This document shows positions 29,628-40,927 of a stretch of DNA of 64,000 nucleotides, in pieces. Source of the DNA: Craspedostauros australis (taxonomy: Eukaryota > Bacillariophyta > Bacillariophyceae > Mastogloiales > Achnanthaceae); assembly GCA_026770025.1 (NCBI GenBank), contig JAMXDE010000008.1, forward strand, positions 2,108,001-2,172,000, read 5' to 3'. The position numbers and the translations under genes are program-made. Under the pieces are notes generated by a model, which made no database searches, was not told the DNA's origin, and saw only the letters and a list, made by a program, of their open reading frames with translations. The number at the start of each line of letters is the position of its first letter. The stretch's first letter is position 1.

Positions 29628-29880
29628 GTGCTTGTCGGGTGTTTGGCAAGTACTGTACGAGTACAGGCATGAGTGCGAAAGAATAATACAGTAGAAGCAC
29701 ACAGAATAAGTACGACTGTCGACAAATGCTCCTCCACTGCGTCCATGGCGACGCTCAAGGCAACATGAGTAGAATACATGAGTACCACTACTCATTTATC
29801 TCTTAACTGGGATGCGAAACTACAAGTCCACTGGATTGCTCCGTGGGTACACGCATGCTTCAAAAACTCGTGGTGCACAT

Positions 29881-31849
29881 CTATTCCCCATCATCCATCG
29901 CGTCGTCGTCATCCGTTTCATCCGCGGCTTGTTCATCCTCCTCTTCGCTCTGTTCTTCCTCCGACTCCTCGTACTTAATTTTCTTGGTGGCCGATCGCCT
30001 CGGTGTTGCCCTGCGTGGCGTGGAGGATGACTTCTTCTTGGTCTTCTTGGCTGCCGCCGCACCGTGGTCGCTTGCATCCTCATCAGTGCTGGCATCGTTG
30101 TCGCTGTGCAGTGGAACGGAAGAGTCGCTGTGAACATCGTCTCCAGCACCTTCTTCTGCTTCCTCCTCGAATTCCAGTTTGGACGGAGTCGGCCGTTTGC
30201 GGTTTGCCGCAGCCTTCGTTGGTGTTTTGCGCGAGGGGGTGCTGCGTTTGTTCTTGCTGTTAGCTCGTTTCGTACCGACACCATCAATCGAACGGTTGGA
30301 TCCACCAAAATGATGCAGTATTACGTCGTCGTTGCCGGTAGTCGTCGTGTCGCCGCTATTGTTGTCATCGTGTGTGCTGCCTTGATTGACTTCGTTTGAT
30401 GCTGGCTTCAAGGATGATGTGGCAGCTGAATTCCACTTGTCTCTCTCCTCCATCGGTTCCCACTTTGGCTCGCCAAGGATGATAGCTGATGAGAACAGGC
30501 TCTGCATGTGCGAGTGCAAATGCGACACGGATGTTGGAGATAGCATTCGATGGCGGCGGTCATAACAGCAAAAGCAACAGCAGCAACACAATCAATTATG
30601 GCAATAACATTGAATCCAGTCAGAGTATTCCAGTATCGACCAGATTGCAATTCAAAACAAATGTGATCCAAGAAAAGTGACAAATGGGGTCGTTCAATAC
30701 AACTCAAACGCACAAGAAGACAGCTCATTTGCTGTGCCCTTGTCCTTTCATTCAGCATGCTCGCGCGCAAGCAGCAACACGTACCTTGCACGTCACCGTT
30801 CCCCTGCGCTTGGCACTGCACGACAACACCATGAATTTTGTGGACGTCTCCACTTTCTTGCCAGGAAAGACGAGAACCTGATTTGCGAATGGCACACGCA
30901 GGGATGGCGTTTCGGTAGCTACTCCCATGAGCATTCCAAGGGATATCATGGCATCTGCAGATTTGGATGAGGCGGCTGCTGTTGCTTTCTTCGGTGATTG
31001 TGCCGATTTTGGCACATCTGGTGGTAACGCAACATCTTCCTTGTCGTCGGGTTTGCCGTCCTCTTTTGGCACGTCATTATGTTCGGCGTCGGCCGCAGCG
31101 GCGGCGCTGTCGCCCGCTTTCGCGGTCGTTGCTGTTGTTTTGGCATTTGCCTGCGGGAGTCTCCCCTTCAGCGAGAGCTGTCCCGGAAAGATAATGAGGA
31201 ACCTGCCCTTCTCCTTGGCGACGTTGGGCAAGTTGGTTGCTTGTTTGGTGAGTTGGATGTCCGTCCCGCTGCACTGGTGGATCAGCGGGCCGGGAAGGAG
31301 CCGTGGCGGCGCATCGTTGGCTTCGCCATCCGCATTGATTTCAGCCTCGTTGTCGATCATTGCGTCGTTGTCTGTCGCAACTGCAGTCTCTGCGTTTGCT
31401 TCAATTCCGTTGTTGCCAGTGTGGTCGCTGTTGGTATTGGTGTTGACGTTATCGTTGTCGCTGATGGTTGGTTGACAGACATTTCCCATCACAACTATGT
31501 CTTCGCAAACGTTGGTGCTCTGGACGCTCACAGTATGCTCGTTCATGCCACCAGCGTCGTTTGGGGCATCGCTCGCGGTGTGTATCGCTCCGTCGTCGTG
31601 CCCATCGCCATGGTCAACACCGTCATGGCCACCTTGGCCCACCTTCGACTCTTCCGATGCGACCGCTTGGGTTGGTTCTGTTGGTGGTGGTGGCAACTCT
31701 CGAGGCAGATGCAGAACGGAGAGTTTCGTTTGGACTGGCCAATCTTTCGGCAAAGTGGGCAGCTCCTTCTTCTTTTGCTTCTTCTGTGGCTTCGCCTTGG
31801 CGGTTGCCTGCTTCTTCCTAGACGCCGCCGTCCCCTTCTTCGACCTCAT
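29881..31849 (-). CDS. RHL1: RHL1-like topoisomerase VI accessory protein
   Basis: Resembles plant ROOT HAIRLESS 1, a DNA-binding subunit of the topoisomerase VI complex needed for endoreduplication. Exons 31849-30785 and 30501-29881 (donor GTACGT, phase 0), about 561 residues. The conserved core is split by a long linker: RFLIIFPGQLSLKG (about 213-226), then LGMLMGVATETPSLRVPF, VLVFPGKKVETSTKFMVLSC and, across the splice, TVTCK/SLFSSAIILGEPKWEP. RHL1 proteins share the pattern of a FPG element, LG.L.G...TP.L..F, a KK.....KFM.L segment and a final ..I.FGE..W. The first half of exon 1 is low-complexity, rich in Asn/Asp. The C-terminus is a basic, Ser/Thr-Pro and then acidic tail. Calls rest on pattern, not alignment. 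Divergent from MutY. Confidence 0.72.
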
Positions 31850-32380
31850 GGTTGCAGGCTTTCAGTTGATACGCTGCTTTGGCATGCAATGGATCTGGAT
31901 CGTTCCCTCTTCGCATCCGCGATGGATCTTTCGTCACAGGTGGATGCAACTGTGGTCATCACACAACGATCCAAACAAACAAACCAACAAAACGCCAAAA
32001 ACGGTGACAGCAACAACAAAAAACACGAACGTCGGGAAGTGTCTTCGATTTTGACACATCCGACTGTAACTAGAAAGGGATTTGGCGCGAAATCCGAAGC
32101 GACGCGATTGATTGCTACGAATCAATTCATGTAGCACGTCATAATTGTGTATGCGTTTGTGTGCGACTGTCATTTGATGACATGTTCGCGCCAAATCGTT
32201 GGCGAGCACAAAGAATAACAACAACAACGACAACACACAAACGAAACCGCCCATAGCGATCAATACGCTTACTCTACTGTCATCATCATCATTCATCATT
32301 ACCATCGACGCAGCCATCGTCGTTCGCCTCAACTTCATCTCGCGACGATCATCACGAGCGTGAGAATCACACACTGGCAC
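31850..32380. promoter_or_regulatory. Divergent promoter region RHL1-like / MutY
   Basis: About 530 bases between the start codons of two nuclear DNA-maintenance genes on opposite strands. It contains A/C-rich and AAC-repeat leader sequence and no gene. Co-regulation is inference from spacing. Confidence 0.4.
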
Positions 32381-34534
32381 ATGCATGCCAATCGGTGCAG
32401 CATCTTTGCGCTTGCGGGTTTGCTGTTGGCACCACGAACAACGGGATTTGGGTGGAGACGGTTCATGTCAAGAGCGGCGCAACGACATCTCGCACACAGT
32501 CACCCCCACACAAACCGTCACGGCAGGGGCATTGAAAGTCACGGAACGTTCCACACGCCTCTCGCATTCCTATTTCCAGCGTCAGCATCAGCGTCGTTTT
32601 ATTCATCTTCGTCAACCACCAACATGAAAAAGGAGAAGTCGGAAGAATGCTGCACGCAGCAGGCGCCGACCTCGCTGCAACTGTTTGAGGATTGGATGCA
32701 CCATGATGATGTCGCCTTCCATCATTTTTCCAACGACGAAGCGGAACAAATACGAAACGCATTGCTGACATGGTACAGGGTCAACCGCCGGAAGTTGCCA
32801 TGGCGAGGTGATGCACCGCCATTCGACGGCAGCACGGCTAGTAAGAAACGCAAGAGATCTTCGTCCTCATCGTCATCCACAACGAAAGGCAAGCAGACCA
32901 ACCTAACGAGCTTCTTCGCCACCAAAAGTACGCCGAGCGATGCCACCAACAGACGGTTGACACGAAGTGCAAAGAAGATGGCGGCGCGAGAGCAGTCGGC
33001 AGATCAAGATGAAGCCATCAGTGGTGGCACGGAACAATGCAACAATGCGGACACACCAGTCGAAAAGGCCATCGCCGTCAGCGCCTACGGAGTCTGGGTT
33101 AGCGAGATTATGCTGCAGCAAACTAGAGTCGAGGCGGTCATTCCATTCTGGTGCAAATGTAAGTTGGTGCGGTAGTTGCAGTTCTGCGGTTTCACAAACG
33201 TGGAGACGCCTGGGCACACTGGAGCCAAACTGTACCACATGCCGCTCACCACCTCACCCACAAACTCGCCATTCTGACTTTGTCTTCGTCTACACTGGGT
33301 TGCAGGGATGAAATCGTTCCCGAGCGTGCACGATCTCGCAGCGGCGTCCGAAGACGATGTCAATGCGCACTGGGCGGGCCTCGGCTTTTACCGTCGCGCC
33401 AGGCTCCTGCACCGTGGTGCCAAGGACATCGTGCAACGGCTGGATGGGAATGTCCCCAATACGGTCGAGGAACTGCTCAAGATCGATGGAATCGGTCCCT
33501 ACACGGCATCTGCGATCGCCTCCATCGCCTTTGGTCGCAGCGTGCCCGTAGTCGATGGCAACGTCTGCCGCGTTCTATCACGTTTGACTGGCATTGCAAA
33601 TCACATCAAATCACCGGCGTTGAAAGACAAGCACGGCTGGGATCTGGCGCGGCAGATTGTGGAAGCGGGGGATGGTCAGCATGCCGGCCAGGTCAATCAG
33701 GCAATGATGGAGCTGGGAGCGACCTACTGCGCACCATCCGGCACCGGCATGGATGAGAAAGATCCGCTCAAGTCGTTCTACATGTCGACTAGGTTGGGAC
33801 GCATGTACGGCGATATCATCGCGACGACTGGGCAGCGGCCGGACCGTAGTATGGAACAAACTAGACGATCGCAATCACAAACAAGTGGCCGCTGCGTCTT
33901 GTGCGATCCCGAAGGTGTGGACACCGCATTGGATCGATTCCAAGAGATCACCAGCAAGTTCGACGATTCCAAAGATGACGATACTGGCGACGCGTTCGCA
34001 AGAGCGGGCCATGAAGTGTTTCCGTTGGCTCCACCCAAAGCCAAACGCAGAGAGGAGGATCTGGCCGTTGCCTGCATCAGCGTGAAATGTGATGGCGCAG
34101 TTTGGTGGCTTCTCATCAAACGTCCAAGCGAAGGTTTGCTGGCGGGACAGTGGGAGTTCCCCGCCGTGCTGTTGCAAATTCGTGAAAAGGAGTTCAAGGT
34201 ACCGAAGCCGCGCAGTCGCAAGAGCAGACTGACCGCCTTCCTTGACGAGATATCCAACCACGATAACGACGAGGAGAATGCCTTCATCAAACGGCAACAA
34301 TCGAAGGCACCGATCGAGCACATCTTCAGCCACGTCAAGCACGTTATGTGGGTGGAGTATTTGCACTGCGAAGGGAAGGGCACAACCAACCCGATCCAAG
34401 CCAAGAGCTGGACGACCCCGGATGAGAGGGAGGTGCGCTGGATGCGCGAAGCGGACATGATGAAGGTCGGCATCACCGCGCGAGTCAAGAAGATCATGAA
34501 GGTCGCCAAGCAACAAATAACAACAACGTCTTAG
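32381..34534 (+). CDS. MUTYH: Adenine DNA glycosylase (MutY/MUTYH), degenerate Fe-S loop
   Basis: Base-excision repair enzyme removing A paired with 8-oxoguanine. Exons 32381-33158 and 33306-34534 (donor GTAAGT), about 668 residues. The catalytic Glu is in VSEIMLQQTRVE (Glu about 242), the helix-hairpin-helix IDGIGPYTASAI at about 319-330, and the catalytic Asp in VVDGNVCRV (Asp about 343). A C-terminal NUDIX-like 8-oxoG recognition domain follows (LLIKRPSEGLLAGQWEFP, about 500 on). The iron-sulfur loop, normally C-X6-C-X2-C-X5-C, is broken: Cys about 401 is followed by a 54-residue spacer, then CVLC (456, 459), and an Asp replaces the fourth Cys. The N-terminus MHANRCSIFALAGLLLAP...TTGF is signal-peptide-like and followed by a Ser/His-rich stretch; an internal Met before KKEKSEECC could give a non-organellar form. 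The segment near 160-235 is also low-complexity. Confidence 0.9.
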
Positions 34535-34880
34535 AGTAGATGCATTTAATTTGATTTGATTTCTCGACTCTACGATTCGAATACGATAATCCTTTCGGAT
34601 GGCACTGGCATGAATGTACGTAAGATGTGATGTGCGCGTGTTTGTCCGTCTGTGAATAGCGGTCCGAATCCTACACTTGCGCACACTCTGCTGCGCAATG
34701 TCTTTCTGCAACTTGTGAGGGATGATAGCGTCCTCACTCGAAACAGATCGCGCAAGGTAGAGTGTGGCATGCAAGTTTTGGGATATGCCGAGATGCACCC
34801 ATCGCAGCCAGCGGTGCTGCCTTCTCTTCACGCTTCTCTTCTCCCGATATATGATACTATCCAATGATGTAACATGCGAT
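34535..34880. other. Short convergent intergenic region
   Basis: 3' flanks of MutY and of the fasciclin gene. No gene, strong repeat or RNA seen. Confidence 0.5.
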
Positions 34881-36833
34881 TTACCAAAGCATCGCCAGGC
34901 CACCGACCAGAGTAGCTGCCACGGTGGAGATCCCGACGATCGAGCCAGCCGCGGCGGACGTAGGGGCCGTGGTTGGAGCTAAGGTTGGGGCCGCGCTGGC
35001 AAGTGGAGTTGGGACCGCGCTGGGAACCAGGGACAGGGTCATTGATGGAGACTCCGTGACCAAGGCATCGAGCGTCAGGTTTCCTGGAAAGATGACACCG
35101 TCAATAAAGTGCATGACGCCATTGTCGGCCAAAACATCCGGCATGGTGACCATGATGCCGTTGACAGTGATCATCTCTCCCATCCTGGTGATGTTGAGCA
35201 TCTCTCCCGAGATGCTCTGGACCATCTGGCTTCCTTCCATGATCTGTTCCTTGGTCAGAACGCCCTCGACGACGTGGGCCTGCACGACCAGGTCTTGGAC
35301 ATCCGAGCGTCCAAAGAAAGCATCGTAGCCTTGTTTGTTGTCCATTTCGAGCTGGCTGAACACGGAGTTTGTCACAGCAAAGACTGTGTGCCCCACCGAG
35401 GTGGAGAGTGTGTTCGCGACTGCGCCGAGGCTGTTCACGAGGTTTGCGAATGTTCCCAGGTCCGCGTGAGCGCCAGCCACTTGCGGCAAAGTCATGCCCA
35501 CCCACGAAGGCGTAAGGACGCCATCGATGATGTGCACGAAGCCAGGGTTGAAGGCCTTTTTGTCAGCGGTGGTGACCGTGGCGTTGCCGTTGATGGTGAT
35601 GCTGCTGGTGTTGCTGACCGAAACCGCGAACGTTTCCATGTTGGCAGCCTGGACGTCTCCGCTCATGACCATGCTGGATTCGATGGCTGCTCCGTCGACG
35701 ACGTGGTACAGCAGTAGGTCCCTGAGATGGGTGATGTATGCGAGAGTCTGGATCTTGGCGAGGAAGTCGCCTGGGACGGAGTCGAAGGCCATGTTGTCGG
35801 GGGCGAAGAGGGTGACGTTCGGAGACGTATCCAGCACGTCGACGAGACCGACCATTTGCGTGAGGTTGGCCAGGATGGAGAGGTTCGGCTCTTCCATGAC
35901 GATGGTGGCGACGGTTGGGGGGATGAGGAGCTGTTCGATGAAGCCCACCACCCCGTTTCCAACCGCGGACAATTCATGAATCGCGACACCATTGACGGTG
36001 AAATTCAGGAAACTGTTTCTGAAGAGAGCGAGTTCGAAGCCTTGGATGGTCGGGAATGGTTGTGGCGGCTTGCCGAACAGGGCATTGTCCAGTGATATAG
36101 GGCTATAATTTGCGTCCAAGATGTGATACTCGATGAGACTCTTGAGAAAGTCGGGAGATTGGATTTTGTCTGCCAATCCTGTGATGTTTGCGAGAGCGTC
36201 TTGAATTGCAGCGTCGGTGGGGGCCATGAACGTGAGCATGCGGTCATTCGACAGCTTGGACAGGAGGCCTGTCTGGTTGGCAAGAGCGATGATGGTGTCC
36301 GCGCTTCCTGATTCGGCCATCTTCTCGACGATCGTCAAATCGAAGTTGGAAGGCCACAAGGGCTTGTCAAGGATGTGAAAGGCGGATCTTTCGACAGGTA
36401 CGTCACCTTCGATGATCGAGGCGTTGAACTCAGGAAATGAGACTACGAAGTCCGAGGAAACGGAGACCAGAATTGGGCTTTGCACGATATTCTTGTATAC
36501 CTCACCGTCGATGAAGTCGAACTCTGAAACGCTGTCGGAAAGGATGTGCGGGAGCATGAGCTCGGTTGTGTGGCCTCCCCATTCAAAGGGTGCAGTGTCG
36601 GTCTGCATATCAATAATCAGTTGCTGGTTGTGGGAGGCAAAGCCCTCGTCTCTGCTCGCGAGGTACGTGATGGTCCTGCAAGTTCTGCTGAACCTGCCAC
36701 CTGACAGCTGCAGGTCCAGAGCTCCCATGATGGAGAACGCGGGATCATTGTCAAAGGTGTCACGGATCCTTTGCCCGTTGGCGACGCCTACCACGCCTGC
36801 CAGGAGCCATGCGCGAGATGTTCCGAACTTCAT
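34881..36833 (-). CDS. Secreted fasciclin (FAS1) repeat protein, likely GPI-anchored
   Basis: Single exon, 650 residues. The N-terminal signal peptide MKFGTSRAWLLAGVVGVANG targets the secretory pathway. Three clear FAS1 domains follow at about 157-290, 303-433 and 440-590, recognised by the repeating TIFAPT-type element (LTFMAPTDAAIQDAL, VTLFAPDNMAF, HTVFAVTNSVFSQL) and the closing element (VHIIDGVLTPSW, MHFIDGVIFPGN). The first approximately 110 residues after the signal look like a degenerate fourth domain. Many N-x-T/S sites. The C-terminus is a Thr/Ala/Pro-rich stalk and a hydrophobic end (SIVGISTVAATLVGGLAMLW), as in GPI-anchored or tail-anchored cell-surface proteins. FAS1 proteins mediate cell adhesion or matrix attachment; the ligand here is unknown. 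Confidence 0.9.
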   Translation of the reverse strand: MKFGTSRAWLLAGVVGVANGQRIRDTFDNDPAFSIMGALDLQLSGGRFSRTCRTITYLASRDEGFASHNQQLIIDMQTDTAPFEWGGHTTELMLPHILSDSVSEFDFIDGEVYKNIVQSPILVSVSSDFVVSFPEFNASIIEGDVPVERSAFHILDKPLWPSNFDLTIVEKMAESGSADTIIALANQTGLLSKLSNDRMLTFMAPTDAAIQDALANITGLADKIQSPDFLKSLIEYHILDANYSPISLDNALFGKPPQPFPTIQGFELALFRNSFLNFTVNGVAIHELSAVGNGVVGFIEQLLIPPTVATIVMEEPNLSILANLTQMVGLVDVLDTSPNVTLFAPDNMAFDSVPGDFLAKIQTLAYITHLRDLLLYHVVDGAAIESSMVMSGDVQAANMETFAVSVSNTSSITINGNATVTTADKKAFNPGFVHIIDGVLTPSWVGMTLPQVAGAHADLGTFANLVNSLGAVANTLSTSVGHTVFAVTNSVFSQLEMDNKQGYDAFFGRSDVQDLVVQAHVVEGVLTKEQIMEGSQMVQSISGEMLNITRMGEMITVNGIMVTMPDVLADNGVMHFIDGVIFPGNLTLDALVTESPSMTLSLVPSAVPTPLASAAPTLAPTTAPTSAAAGSIVGISTVAATLVGGLAMLW

Positions 36834-38680
36834 CTTGCTGTTGTTGTTGCTGTTGGTATTGCTATGGCTGTTGTGGTTATTCTTGATGTTCTAGTTGTTC
36901 TCGTTGCTGTCGTTAACGATTGGCAAACGATTGGCAATCGGCGAAGGATCTGTCCTGTTTTGTCGGACGAAAATGGCGAGGATGAGAGTGGGAACGCAGC
37001 GATGAGAGGGATGGAATTGTGAGGTGGTTACACAACAGACAGAACATGGCAGGACGAACGGGACGCACAGAAGAAGCGCAACAACAAAGACTCCGTGACC
37101 ACCGCCCACAGGTGACACTCATGAGCGATTCAGACAATCAAACATGTGGAAGACTTGTGCTCAATCTGCCTTTGTGTTTGAACGCACCTGTCTGCTGGTT
37201 GGCTGGAAATCTTTTTTGTGTTGGTGACTGCGCACTTTTCCGTATTGTGGGGTATGGAACAGAGCAGAGCGGAGATTCCAGGCAGCTCTCGTTTTGCAGT
37301 CTTTGTCGGTGATTGTGGCGCTTTGTTTGTTTGTTCATGCCCTGCATCGTATCCGCAGTCAGCCTCGCGCTCTTGTTGGCTTTGTCCAATTGTTCGCCTC
37401 CCGAACACTCATCCGATGCGGTCGTTTCGCGGTCGTCTTGGTGGTTGTTTGCTTCCTTGGCAGTTGTGTGGCTGTTGTTTGGTTGGCGTTTCCTCGTTTG
37501 TCCGTTCGGCACTTCCCGCGTCCCGTTCACCAAGAAGGATTGGGAGAAGGAAGCAGCGGCAGTATTTTCATTGGACCGTCAGTGCGCAGTACTGTGCTCT
37601 AACGTAGTACTTGTGTTCTTCTTGTGCCGCCCAAACAAAGAAAAGCCCCTTTGGAGCGAATGTCTCTGCGTTGTCGCATGACACAACGAGCGGACATCAT
37701 TTATTGAGGACTTCCACCAAACGCTTGTCACATTCGAATCTTCCTCTTTTTCTTGGTTCAACAGCAGCTGCGAACCCGAGGACGAACACGAGACCACAGC
37801 GCGTGGAGGCATTACGAGCTTTGCACAAGCAACAGTGTCCCTGGAACTCATGACTCAATGTGTGTGACTGAAATACCGGCAACCTGTCGCGCAACACCGG
37901 CGCCATGGAGTACACAGACAAGCGGACAAGGCCAGAAAGATACTCACACCTTGTATGCAGGCGCCTGCCTACACACCTGAGCATAGCACATAGTATGTAG
38001 TTTTACATTCTGGTACTATGAGCTCCATCTGTAAATCTTGTCACAGGTAGGTACATTCCTCCAGCCATTTGCGTGCGCATGTACGCACGGTGGATGTACG
38101 TTCGATTGCTCCTTTGTTGCCTGCCTGCTTGTACTACTACAATACCTTCCCGGCCGCGTTTGTCCAACATCGCTCCGCGTTGTGAGATAATCTTCCTACA
38201 GGCGGGGCAGTGGGGAAATCGATGACTCTGGGGTACGACCTACTCTCCTCTGGAGTACATATAGTAGAATGGTAGAGTACTCTCCTCTCCTCTATCTACC
38301 TCTGCGGTGGCTTCCCCCGCCTGAAACATATGGCTGTGTTGTATATTATCATAAAATGACATTTTATGTAATAGTCGTATGTAACACAGGTGTTGCCAAC
38401 AACCATAATCGTCTCGAGGATCCGATCTTCCGTAGAGGTTATTCGTATAATCGAAGTCATATCTCGAGAGAGAGGCAGCAGCAGCTCTATTGCCACACTG
38501 GAGCGACCTTCCAAGTCATCGGCGTGGTTTTGGTGTTGCTTTCGGTTTTCACCTGCTAATCCTACTGTCTTCAACTACCTATGCTTCTTCCACTAATGCC
38601 ACTAATAATGCCACTACTGATGCGTCTACTGTTGCCACTACTGTTGCTGCTACTGCCTCCGATGATCATGATGGCGTCAG
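36834..38680. other. 1.85 kb intergenic region
   Basis: No supported gene. Open frames on both strands lack motifs; a plus-strand frame at about 37313-37681 has hydrophobic stretches but also the GT-rich composition of neighbouring non-coding DNA. Dense GTAC/TACTCTCC words at 38215-38300 (for example GGAGTAC, GAGTACTC) and an AT-rich patch at 38335-38380 are notable. Confidence 0.45.
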
Positions 38681-40110
38681 TCAGTGGAATCCGTTCACAG
38701 CGTCAACGGATGCGACGCCGATTTGGCGACGCGCCTCGTCCATGAGCTTCAAGTTCAGCATGGTCTCATCGAGCGTGAATTGGGGCGCCTCGAGCTTGCC
38801 GGCTGCGATGCATCGCGCCACACCGGCGGCCTCGTACGCGAATCCCGCGGAGTTGGGATAGAAGTACCCACCGGCCTTCTTGATCTCCTCCGTGTCTTCC
38901 GGGAGAGCGTATTCGTACACGTTACTTTCTGCCTTGGCTCCACGCCCGTCGGCCTTCACGTCGACAGTCAACCTCGTCGGACAATGGCCGGGTGACTGCA
39001 ATGTCATGCGTCCCTTCGTTCCGATCATGGTGGTTTCCTCCACGCTCTCGCAAAGAACTCCGAAGCTCAGGACGGCCACTCCAGCGCCAGGCAGCTTGGG
39101 TGTCGATTCATCCACGTTGCTCTCGTCCATGGCGGGCTGTACGTTGCTGGTGGGTGGGAAGGACATTGTCATGCCGACCTGCAGATCCACTCCTGTCGTG
39201 GCATCCAGCTGTCCCACGGCCTTGATCTGATCCGGCTCGGAATTTGGGAAGAACATGGTCGCGGCCGCGAGGGGGTACGGGCCGACCACCAGGCTCGATC
39301 CTCCACCGAGCTTGCGGTTGTAGAGGAAGGAGTCGGGGTAGGTTTCCGAGTCGGCCGCATTGAAATTGAAATCCGAAATGACCTGCACCACCTCACCCAA
39401 TTTCTTGGCCGAATCGCCGGATCCGGTTGCGATGTCGCGGGCCTTTTGCACTGCAGGGAAGAACCGCGTCCACATGCCCTATTGTTTCGAGTGTTGATGA
39501 TTTGGTGGTAATTTGCAATCGATATTGAGTGAGAGACGGTGTTGAATGGAAGTGAGCACGGCATCATGTACTCTGCGCTTCTGCAAGCATCGTTCCGCAC
39601 CTTGCGCATGACCGCTATCACTGAGATGAAGCGTTGCACGCAGCAACCAGCGCAGTGGGTGCAATCACAGGTATTTGCACACTGAAGCCTTACCTCCATC
39701 ACGAAGACGCCCTTCTTCTTGGCCAAATCGATGAGATACTGTCCATCCTCCACGCTGCACGCGAATGGCTTCTCCACAAGAACGTGCTTGCCGGCGTTGA
39801 TGCATTTCTCTGCCGTCTCGCGACGGAATCGATGGATGTTCCCCACGTACACGATATCCACCTCACCATCGTCCAGCAGACCATCGTATCCACCGTACGA
39901 ACGGGCCACACCGTGCTTCTCGGCGAATGCGACGGCGCTGTCCGCACTGCGAGCCGCGCAGGCAGTCACGGTCTGCGTCGGCAGGTGCTTCAGTGCCTGC
40001 GTGAAGTCGTGCGACACGCGGCCGCATCCCAGGATTCCCCATCGCAGTGGTGGGCATTGCAGAGGATCGGCGACCGTGCGGTCGTCCATCGGCGGTGGTA
40101 GGATTGCCAT
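38681..40110 (-). CDS. Gfo/Idh/MocA oxidoreductase (dimeric dihydrodiol dehydrogenase-like)
   Basis: NAD(P)-dependent sugar or trans-dihydrodiol dehydrogenase family. Exons 40110-39694 and 39478-38681 (donor GTAAGG, acceptor CAATAG, phase 0), about 404 residues. The Rossmann motif WGILGCGRVSHDF is at about 25-37, and the catalytic-lysine motif VLVEKPFA at about 110. The splice restores GVFVMEGMWTRFFPAV, matching the family pattern LMEA.WTRF.P. The C-terminal domain has the usual GGGSSLVVGPYPLAAATMFF segment. The substrate cannot be read from sequence. The ATG at 40110 was chosen as the first Met in the open frame that precedes the Rossmann strand; there is no organelle signal. Divergent from the COPI-associated-type gene. 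Confidence 0.9.
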
Positions 40111-40927
40111 CGTGGAAGAGCTTGATGTCTGTATGCGTTGTTGGGTGGCTGGTTGAATTCGCTTTTTTGAATATCTTATGCGCTGTTGTTGGTTGTTGGA
40201 GGTGCGAACTCTGAGCCTGGTCTCGGCCTGTCTCTTCCGACAATCTTCGATCTTCCTTTGCGTTCTGCTGAACCGAATTATGTGCAGTACTACTATGTGC
40301 TGAACGTGCATGCAGAGGTGATGAGCGTTTGGGGAGATCTCTTCTTGTCGCTGGAAACGAACCAACCGATGACGACGATCCCAATTCGGCGACGTGTGTG
40401 TTGCGGATTGTTTCGGTTTGCAAATCTTCGTTACGTCATTGGCTCAGCGATGAAATTCTTCCACGGACACAGAATTCCCATGAGCTCCTCATTCCTTGAC
40501 TCGGACGGAACGATCTTTGGAATCGTGGATGCGATCCATGTTCGCAATTCTTGTTTTGGCGTCTTCTTTTCCACTCTCCTTCTTTCGTGTTCGATCGACA
40601 CAAGAAGTGGACGAGGACGCACCCACCCACGACAGAGCGGTCAACACACACCAAGAAGAAGAAGAGGTCAGCCACCGGTCCCCTTCATTGGTCAACCCCA
40701 GCAAGATGACCTCACACATTGTATGAAGATCCTGCCACAATAGGAGGCTTGAATTGGATTGAGCGAGCCTCAGGTCGAGCTTGATCGAATTGCAGAGCAA
40801 AGAGTTAGAATCCCTGCAGTACGACCAGAGAGCAAGAGAGCAGGGCGGCAAAGCAAGAAAGCAAAGAGACGACAAGGGAACGAGCAAGTCGTCACGCCAT
40901 CTGTCGAACGAGAATCGTGTGGGAATC
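40111..40927. promoter_or_regulatory. Divergent promoter region, oxidoreductase / membrane protein
   Basis: About 0.8 kb between opposing start codons. No supported gene; the longest frames have no recognisable motif. Confidence 0.35.

Noticed and set aside
37313..37681. Hydrophobic 122-codon plus-strand frame as a small membrane protein
   Set aside because: Same T/G-rich composition as surrounding non-coding sequence, no family pattern, and other frames here are equally open.
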